This document shows positions 46,513 through 51,698 of a stretch of 51,698 nt of DNA, in pieces; position 1 is the first letter of the stretch; each line of letters begins with the position of its first letter. The stretch comes from an uncultured Oscillospiraceae bacterium (GTDB taxonomy: Bacteria > Bacillota > Clostridia > Oscillospirales > Oscillospiraceae). Below the pieces are notes generated by a model that saw only the letters and a list, made by a program, of their open reading frames with translations, did no database searches and was not told the origin of the DNA. A program made the translations under genes and the position numbers. Location of the stretch: contig CAKTSA010000010.1 of assembly GCA_934597585.1 (NCBI GenBank), positions 1-51,698 of the forward strand. The letters are read 5' to 3'.

Positions 46513-47205
46513 ATGAAAACAATAGGTCTACTTGGTGGAATGAGCTGGGAGAGTACCGCTCATTACTACCAAATCATCAACGAGGAAGTGCAGAACAAGC
46601 TGGGCGGATTACATTCGGCCAAAATTGTTCTGTATAGTGTGGAGTTTTCTGAAATCGAGCAATATCAATCCAGCGGCCAATGGGAGAAGTGCGGCGAGAT
46701 ATTGGGAAAAGCTGCCAAGAGCCTTGAGGCTGCCGGAGCGGATTTCATCCTGATTTGCACGAATACAATTCACAAGGTCGCCCCACAGATTGCTTCCGCA
46801 ATTCAGATACCAATTATGCACATCGCGGATGCAACTGCCGATGAACTTGAAAAATGCGACATCAGGCGCGTGGGACTTCTGGGGACGAAGTACACGATGA
46901 CGCAGGATTTTTATAAAGACCGCTTAGCCGGCAGGGGAATCGGGGTGCTGATTCCGGACGCTGCCGATGTGGACGTGATAAATACGGTTATATTTGAAGA
47001 ACTGTGTGTCGGTAAAATCAACGAGGAGTCCCGAAAGGAATTCCAGCGGATTATTGGGGAACTGAGAGAGAAGGGAGCAGAGGGCATCATCTTGGGCTGC
47101 ACCGAGCTGGGTCTGCTGATTCGGCAGTCTGATGTTTCTGTCTCCCTATTTGATACGACTGTCATTCACGCAAAAAGGGCAGTTCAAATTGCACTGGAGG
47201 ATTGA
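46513..47205 (+). CDS. Aspartate/glutamate racemase family protein
   Basis: 230 residues, the usual length. Interconverts L- and D-Asp (or Glu) without cofactor. Two catalytic Cys: ICTNTIHKVAP and ILGCTELGLLI. N-terminal MKTIGLLGGMSWESTAHYYQ is typical. Preceded by AAAGGGG and the promoter in repeat copy 2; ends at a bidirectional terminator. Substrate not fixed by sequence. Confidence 0.92.
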   Translation: MKTIGLLGGMSWESTAHYYQIINEEVQNKLGGLHSAKIVLYSVEFSEIEQYQSSGQWEKCGEILGKAAKSLEAAGADFILICTNTIHKVAPQIASAIQIPIMHIADATADELEKCDIRRVGLLGTKYTMTQDFYKDRLAGRGIGVLIPDAADVDVINTVIFEELCVGKINEESRKEFQRIIGELREKGAEGIILGCTELGLLIRQSDVSVSLFDTTVIHAKRAVQIALED

Positions 47206-47246
47206 CTGGCATTCCCCTCAGGCGCGGAAGCGCTGCTGCATAGGAA

Positions 47247-47289
47247 AAGCGCTCCTGCGAGGTCGATCCTCGCAGGAGCGCTTTTTTGT
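47247..47289. terminator. Bidirectional terminator
   Basis: AAAGCGCTCCTGCGAGG and CCTCGCAGGAGCGCTTTTTT: 17-bp perfect stem between convergent genes. Confidence 0.95.
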
Positions 47290-47312
47290 TTCAGGCGTCG
47301 AGAGAGCTGTGC

Positions 47313-48080
47313 TTATCCGCCGAGGCCCTCCAAAGTCAGTACCTGCTCGTATGAGTCCGCACCGGCGATAGAGCCGATGGGCAGCACCACATGGAGCTTT
47401 CCAGCGCCGTCGGCGTATGTTCGAGCGTCCATATTGATGTTCTCGTCGGACAGCGTCCAATCACGACGTTCCGTCAGGAACTCATCCATATCACCGCCCG
47501 CAATAGCTCCCCACTGTGTATCGAACGTTGCAGCGGCAGCGCGGCGCACCACCTCCAAGAAGGCTGTCTCGTCCACATTCAGCGCCTTCAGCAAATCCGC
47601 TGTTGTGAGCTGCTGGCCACTGGCGATGTCATACAGGTAGACGTTATAGCTGTTTATATCGGCATCCCAGCCGCAGGAGACCACCAGCGACAGGATGTTT
47701 TCATACTGATATTTCTCCCACGCTACGTAGAAGCAGGACAGGCTGACCTTATCCGCAACGGTTTCCAGTACGCTGTCCACAATAGGACTGTACTCATCGG
47801 AGATAGCCTTGTTGATGGCTTCCGCGCCCTGTGTGTCCGCCTCGATTTGAGGCACACGGTAGGTATAGTGGCCGCTGTTGCCCACGCCGTCGGTGTAGTC
47901 GAAGTCCTCGTTATACAGTTCCGTGATTTGGGGAGCTTCATAAGACGTGTCGGGCGTTTCGGCCTGATGGTCGTTCTGTTCGTTGTTGTTATTGTTGTCT
48001 GCCTCGTTGGGTGTCGTGCCGCAAGCGGCCAGCGTAAAAAGCATTGCTGCGGTCAGCAGCATGGTCAAAATCTTTTTCAT
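47313..48080 (-). CDS. Lipoprotein, RsiV/PdaC-like (DUF3298-type) domain
   Basis: 255 residues. Signal peptide with lipobox: MKKILTMLLTAAMLFTLAAC. Asn/Asp-rich linker, then YTYRVPQIEADTQGAEAINK, CGWDADINSYNVYLYDIASG and LPIGSIAGADSYEQVLTLEG, a pattern of secreted DUF3298-type domains. Attached to the outer membrane face. Second gene after the lipoprotein at 48094; GGAGGATATTCGA upstream. Confidence 0.75.
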   Translation of the reverse strand: MKKILTMLLTAAMLFTLAACGTTPNEADNNNNNEQNDHQAETPDTSYEAPQITELYNEDFDYTDGVGNSGHYTYRVPQIEADTQGAEAINKAISDEYSPIVDSVLETVADKVSLSCFYVAWEKYQYENILSLVVSCGWDADINSYNVYLYDIASGQQLTTADLLKALNVDETAFLEVVRRAAAATFDTQWGAIAGGDMDEFLTERRDWTLSDENINMDARTYADGAGKLHVVLPIGSIAGADSYEQVLTLEGLGG

Positions 48081-48093
48081 TCGAATATCCTCC

Positions 48094-49134
48094 TTACTTC
48101 CACGAGAACCGCCCCACAACGGCCTCCGTGTACTGGTCGTCCGTGATAGCCGTATACCGCTCCCCGTCATACCAATCGGTAAAGCCGTTGTCCGTCTGAT
48201 AAATCTTGCCGGTCTCCGTGTCCATCACCCGCTCAAAGCCCATGGTGGCATCGCTCTGCTTTTGGCTGATGATGTCCTGACTGGTGTTCCGGCTTTCCCA
48301 CGAGGACATGATGGCATCCTGCATCTCGTTGGCAGACTGGCTCAGCTGCTGGGACTGCTGCATGGCCGCGTCGCTCTGCGCCATAGCGGAGGAGGTGTAG
48401 CTGCCGGAATAGTCCAGGCTGCCCAAGCTCCGCGTCAGGATGTCCTCCCAATTCTGGAACATTCCCTTCTCAGCGGAAACGATGGTAGTGCTGTACGCCA
48501 TATAGTACCCGCCAAGGCCGGGGATGGGGAAGGGCACAAGCTCCACCGAGCACATACCCTCCGCTTCGATGCTACCCTGCGTAAACTCCGCACGCAGCAC
48601 GCCGGCTGTCCCACCCAAAGAGCCGGTGGCGTCAAAGGCCTCCGTCACCGTGAAATTTTCATACTGTGGGAAGTGAAGACTGCTGTAAAACGGTTCTGCA
48701 GCCACCGCCGACAGATACTGCGGCAGCACATCAAAGTAGCCCTTCACGGACTCCTCGGCCATCACAGGGAACGCTGCGTAGGCAGCATTCCAGTACGTAT
48801 AGTTCTGCTTCAGGAAATCGTCCACAAACAGCGGCTCTGCCTTCAGGATATACAAGATCTGATTTACGCTGCACGCGGGGTCATAAGCCCGCAAAGCGTG
48901 GTACATCCCCGCATTGGACGTAGCGGCTTCCACCGACCAGCCCTGCGGAATGCTCATGGAAAAATCAGCACAGCTATATGGTTCCAGCTCCAGCCCGGAC
49001 GCCATAGGCGTGACGACAAATTCTTCCTGCTGCGTGTTTCCGTAGTCCTGTACGTTGTCACCGCTGTCTCCGCTGCCGCAGCCGCACAGCAGCGTCAGAG
49101 TCAAGGCCAAGATAAGACAAGTAATTTTTCTCAT
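48094..49134 (-). CDS. Lipoprotein of unknown function
   Basis: 346 residues. Lipobox: MRKITCLILALTLTLLCGC. Central domain resembles DUF-type beta proteins of Firmicute lipoproteins (CADFSMSIPQGWSVEAATSN); a Gln/Ser-rich helix (QQSQQLSQSANEMQDAIMSS) and a C-terminal WK-ending part (GKIYQTDNGFTDWYDGERYT). AGGAGACTT precedes the ATG. Operon with the next lipoprotein. Confidence 0.7.
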   Translation of the reverse strand: MRKITCLILALTLTLLCGCGSGDSGDNVQDYGNTQQEEFVVTPMASGLELEPYSCADFSMSIPQGWSVEAATSNAGMYHALRAYDPACSVNQILYILKAEPLFVDDFLKQNYTYWNAAYAAFPVMAEESVKGYFDVLPQYLSAVAAEPFYSSLHFPQYENFTVTEAFDATGSLGGTAGVLRAEFTQGSIEAEGMCSVELVPFPIPGLGGYYMAYSTTIVSAEKGMFQNWEDILTRSLGSLDYSGSYTSSAMAQSDAAMQQSQQLSQSANEMQDAIMSSWESRNTSQDIISQKQSDATMGFERVMDTETGKIYQTDNGFTDWYDGERYTAITDDQYTEAVVGRFSWK

Positions 49135-49209
49135 AAGTCTCCTCCCCGCACCAAGTATGCCTTGAGTATATCATAAGTTTCACCCCACCGCAACGTGCTT
49201 GAAAAGCGA

Positions 49210-49238
49210 TTGACGCTCTTTGGGGAAAAGCATATAAT
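49210..49238 (+). promoter_or_regulatory. Strong promoter of the candidate RNA gene
   Basis: TTGACG (49210-49215), 17-bp spacer, TATAAT (49233-49238). Confidence 0.85.
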
Positions 49239-49244
49239 ACGCAT

Positions 49245-49503
49245 TGGAGCAGTAATGCGTCCCAGTGTGAGAGCACTGTAAAAAGTTGTGCTGGATATGG
49301 GACAGGATAAACACCCATAACTGTTGGCATTTTAACTGGGTGTCGTGGCTGGCAACGAGCAGTAACTGTTGTAGTCCACGCAGGGGACTTAAATTACCTG
49401 CGCCAACAGATGTTCTGATGAGGAATGTCACGGCTGACAACCAGCAGAAAACTCTCAACCGAAAAGTGAGGGAGGAGTGAGACCCACTCCTCCCTCACTT
49501 TTT
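49245..49503 (+). ncRNA. Candidate structured noncoding RNA (~260 nt)
   Basis: Between a consensus promoter and a strong terminator. Many short helices can be seen: ACGCATT/AATGCGT, GTCCC/GGGAC around CAGTG/CACTG, ACACCCA/TGGGTGT, GTGG/CCAC with CAGTAACTG inside, GCAGG/CCTGC, CAGA/TCTG and GTCA/TGAC. The 63-codon frame at 49286-49480 has odd composition (many Trp, Cys, Asn) and no ribosome site. Not recognised as 6S, SRP, RNase P or tmRNA. Confidence 0.6.
49466..49503. terminator. Bidirectional terminator
   Basis: AAAGTGAGGGAGGAGTG, AGACC, CACTCCTCCCTCACTTTTT; 17-bp stem. Confidence 0.92.
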
Positions 49504-50024
49504 CAAGCGAACGCCGAGCAGAGAGGCTTATGGCAGACACCGTGCGTAAAGGAGTGTGTCTGTTAAATTATGCGGGCATCCGCTGCTCTCCCGCCCCATA
49601 CGAGGCGTTCCGGCTATGCCGCTGATCAGCAGCGTGCGGCGGCGTACCCGCTAAGGGCCTCGGACGGGGCGCGGCAAGCGTGGAACTGTCCGCGTGCCTG
49701 AAACTATACCCAGCTCTGCGGCGTGGCACAGCGAGGTTCTGAGGGGGTGTCTCGTTGTTTCGGATTCCTAAGCGTCTACGAGAGCACCAAAGCATAATGA
49801 CTTTCGTGGTGAAGCGGAAATTACGGCAATCCGCGATTGACCGCAGATTGTCCTAAAAACACAGGAGCGTGTTAAGTCATATAACACGATAGCCTGAGTG
49901 AAAATTCTAAAAGCCCGCCGAATAGTTTTACTTCACTCCACGCAACGCAGGCCGCATGATCTGTGTCTCCGCACAGATCATGCGGCCCGTCTTTCTTGAC
50001 TGCTGCAAAGGCAGGCGTTAAACC
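49504..50024. other. Noncoding gap before the ATPase gene
   Basis: No convincing gene. Holds a strong hairpin (GGCCGCATGATCTGTG at 49950-49965, CACAGATCATGCGGCC at 49972-49987), probably a terminator, and near 49680-49705 a short stretch faintly like the 45172/46338 repeats. Confidence 0.5.
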
Positions 50025-50104
50025 TGCCGTTTCGTGCAGTAGTAAAAACTGCATAGCTGCCGTTTCGTGCAAATATCGACATTTTTAACTTGCCTTTTCG
50101 TGCA
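50025..50104. repeat. Three TGCCGTTTCGTGCA repeats, period 33 bp
   Basis: Copies at 50025-50038, 50058-50071 (identical) and 50091-50104 (one change), starts exactly 33 bp apart, about three helical turns. The third overlaps a TTGCCT that could be the -35 of the ATPase gene. Likely an operator array. Confidence 0.8.
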
Positions 50105-50159
50105 TCCCTGTGTTAAACTAAGGAAAACAACACGACTCTGAAAGTCAGGAGGAATCGGT

Positions 50160-51500
50160 ATGCTGAGGCGGAAAATTTATAATGACCTCGTCGCGTGGAA
50201 GCAGCGAAGCGGCGGGACGACAGCTCTGCTGATTGACGGAGCAAGGCGCGTTGGCAAGAGTTTCATTGCCAAGGAGTTCGCAGCGAACGAGTATAAAAGC
50301 CATATCATTATTGATTTCGGAAATGTCCCGAAGGATGTGCTGGACATCTTTGAAAATGACAGCACCGACCTCGATATGTTTTTTGCCAAGCTGTCCGTCT
50401 TCTTCGGAACACAGCTTTACAACAGAGAGTCCCTCATCGTGTTTGACGAGGTGCAGCAGTTCCCCCGCGCACGGCAGCTTATCAAGTACCTTGTGGCGGA
50501 TGGGCGCTACGATTATTTGGAAACCGGTTCTCTCATCCGGCTCAAGAAGAACGTCAAGGACATTATCATCCCATCGGAGGAGGAACATCTGGAGATGTTC
50601 CCCTTGGACTTTGAGGAATTTCTATGGGCGCTGGGTGATGAGGTCACCGTTCCGTTTATCCGGCAGGCATTCGAGGCGCGAAAACCCTTGGGTCAGGCGG
50701 TGCATCGAAAGGTCATGAACAGCTTCCGGCAGTACCTGCTGGTGGGCGGGATGCCACAATCCGTCCTCGCCTACCTGAACGGGAAGGACTTTGCCGCCTC
50801 CGATGCGGTCAAGCGGAACATCCTGCGGCTCTACCGCGACGACGTAGCCAAGTTTGCCGAGGGATACGAGGATAAGGTTTATGCGGTTTTCGACGGTATC
50901 CCCGGTCAGCTATCCAAAAAAGAAAAGAAATATCGCCTGAGTTCGCTGGGCGAAAATGCGCGTTTTCGTTCCTATGAGGATTCCTTTATCTGGCTGAACG
51001 AGGCGATGGTGGTCAACACCTGCTTCAACGCCACCGACCCCAATGTAGGGCTTGCCCTCAGCGCCGACCACACCACACAGAAATGCTACATGGCAGACAC
51101 GGGACTGCTGGTAACACAGACGTTCATGGACAAGGGCTATACAGACAACGAGTTATATAAAGCCATTCTCTTTGACAAGCTGGATGTAAATGAGGGCATG
51201 ATTTTGGAGAACATGGTGGCACAGATGCTCCGGTGCCGTGGGCATAAGCTCTACTTCTACTCCCGCTGCGATAAGGAGCATCGGGAAAACCACATGGAGG
51301 TTGATTTCCTGATTGCCGAGGGTAAAAAAGTAGCCCCCATCGAAGTAAAGTCCGGCAACTACCGCAGCCACGCATCGTTGGACAAATTCCGCGCAAAGTT
51401 TTCCTCGAAAATAGGTGAGTCCTATATTCTCTACACAAAGGATGTCATGCGCTCCGATAACATCCTCCATCTGCCCATCTACATGGCAATGTTTCTGTGA
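50160..51500 (+). CDS. AAA+ ATPase with DUF4143 domain
   Basis: 446 residues. Walker A LIDGARRVGKSF (~residues 24-35), Walker B ESLIVFDEVQQFPRAR, sensor region YLETGSLIRLK. C-terminal DUF4143: MADTGLLVTQTF, NEGMILENMVAQMLRCRGHK, and a PD-(D/E)xK-like end (MEVDFLIAEGKKVAPIEVKS). Common in Clostridia and Bacteroidetes; cellular function unknown. AGGAGG ahead of ATG. Followed by a hairpin terminator. Confidence 0.92.
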   Translation: MLRRKIYNDLVAWKQRSGGTTALLIDGARRVGKSFIAKEFAANEYKSHIIIDFGNVPKDVLDIFENDSTDLDMFFAKLSVFFGTQLYNRESLIVFDEVQQFPRARQLIKYLVADGRYDYLETGSLIRLKKNVKDIIIPSEEEHLEMFPLDFEEFLWALGDEVTVPFIRQAFEARKPLGQAVHRKVMNSFRQYLLVGGMPQSVLAYLNGKDFAASDAVKRNILRLYRDDVAKFAEGYEDKVYAVFDGIPGQLSKKEKKYRLSSLGENARFRSYEDSFIWLNEAMVVNTCFNATDPNVGLALSADHTTQKCYMADTGLLVTQTFMDKGYTDNELYKAILFDKLDVNEGMILENMVAQMLRCRGHKLYFYSRCDKEHRENHMEVDFLIAEGKKVAPIEVKSGNYRSHASLDKFRAKFSSKIGESYILYTKDVMRSDNILHLPIYMAMFL

Positions 51501-51530
51501 CCAATATGCAGCCAGCCGGCTGCCATCTAA

Positions 51531-51565
51531 GCGAGAGGCGATCCGCAATGCGGATCGCCTCTCGC
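51531..51565. terminator. Terminator after ATPase gene
   Basis: GCGAGAGGCGATCCGCA and TGCGGATCGCCTCTCGC form a 17-bp perfect stem with hardly any loop; no long T-run. Confidence 0.75.
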
Positions 51566-51606
51566 CTCAGTCTGTCAAAAAACTACCCAAACGCCCCTGT
51601 TTCTGC

Positions 51607-51612
51607 TATAAT
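51607..51612 (+). promoter_or_regulatory. -10 element of the last gene
   Basis: TATAAT 22 bp before the ATG; no clear -35 at 17 bp. Confidence 0.45.
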
Positions 51613-51633
51613 AGAAGAAAGGGGGGTGTTTAC

Positions 51634-51698
51634 ATGGAAGGCTGGAGAAAAGACGCACGGCATGAGCCAATCATCGTAGATTTGGAGGCGCTGGTGCC
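51634..51698 (+). CDS. Partial gene at window end
   Basis: Starts MEGWRKDARHEPIIVDLEAL after AAAGGGGGGTG and runs off the window at 21 codons. Too short to identify. Confidence 0.6.
   Translation, partial: MEGWRKDARHEPIIVDLEALV

Noticed and set aside
50025..50104. CRISPR array in the ATPase leader
   Set aside because: Only three 14-bp units; spacing too short and the intervening DNA partly similar. An operator array fits better.

Overview
The window comes from a high-GC Clostridia-type Firmicute, most likely an Oscillospiraceae relative (inferred from gene content, a butyrate-pathway thiolase and consensus sigma-A promoters; no species call is possible). A conserved chromosomal stretch at 1-18.6 kb is interrupted at a tRNA-Ser gene by an AT-rich prophage (18.6-40.1 kb). 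A mosaic accessory region follows (40.1-51.7 kb).

Chromosomal part: glycolysis (tpiA partial, pgk), trmL, a GlmU-like acetyltransferase, prs, pth, mfd, a SurA/PrsA-like foldase, thl, tRNA-Leu and initiator tRNA-Met, a frameshifted HTH gene, a YgiQ-type radical SAM protein, a histidine-phosphatase/GNAT fusion, a PyrF-like protein lacking the usual active-site motif, a small alarmone synthetase, and tRNA-Ser(GGA).

Prophage: a 62-bp direct repeat (18603-18664 and 40082-40143), the 3' part of tRNA-Ser, marks attL and attR of a 21.5-kb siphovirus-type element. Its late genes all lie on the minus strand: terS, terL, portal, minor capsid, fibre module, scaffold, capsid, connectors, tail tube, frameshifted tail chaperone, tape measure, tail tip, fibre, holin-like protein. 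Under the standard code these genes look shattered. By hand translation, 24 genes contain 58 in-frame TAG codons and no internal TAA or TGA, and every one ends in TAA or TGA. TAG falls where relatives carry glutamine. The prophage is therefore TAG-recoded (TAG read as Gln) inside a standard-code chromosome. The integrase, a 45-aa ribbon-helix-helix protein and a 107-aa protein of unknown function are free of TAG and can be made without suppression. No CUA-anticodon tRNA, endolysin or classical repressor could be seen, so the source of decoding and the lytic competence of the element are open.

Accessory part: a 5'-truncated second integrase directly beyond attR (a reused integration site), a leader with five TCGGC repeats just after a start codon, a sortase-type surface protein with GLUG-like repeats, a RelB/DinJ-type protein, a small cysteine-motif protein, a RelA/SpoT-fold protein overlapping a DUF6718-like partner (candidate toxin-antitoxin pair), an Asp/Glu racemase, two lipoproteins, a promoter-to-terminator unit that probably makes a structured RNA, and a DUF4143 ATPase behind a 33-bp periodic repeat array.
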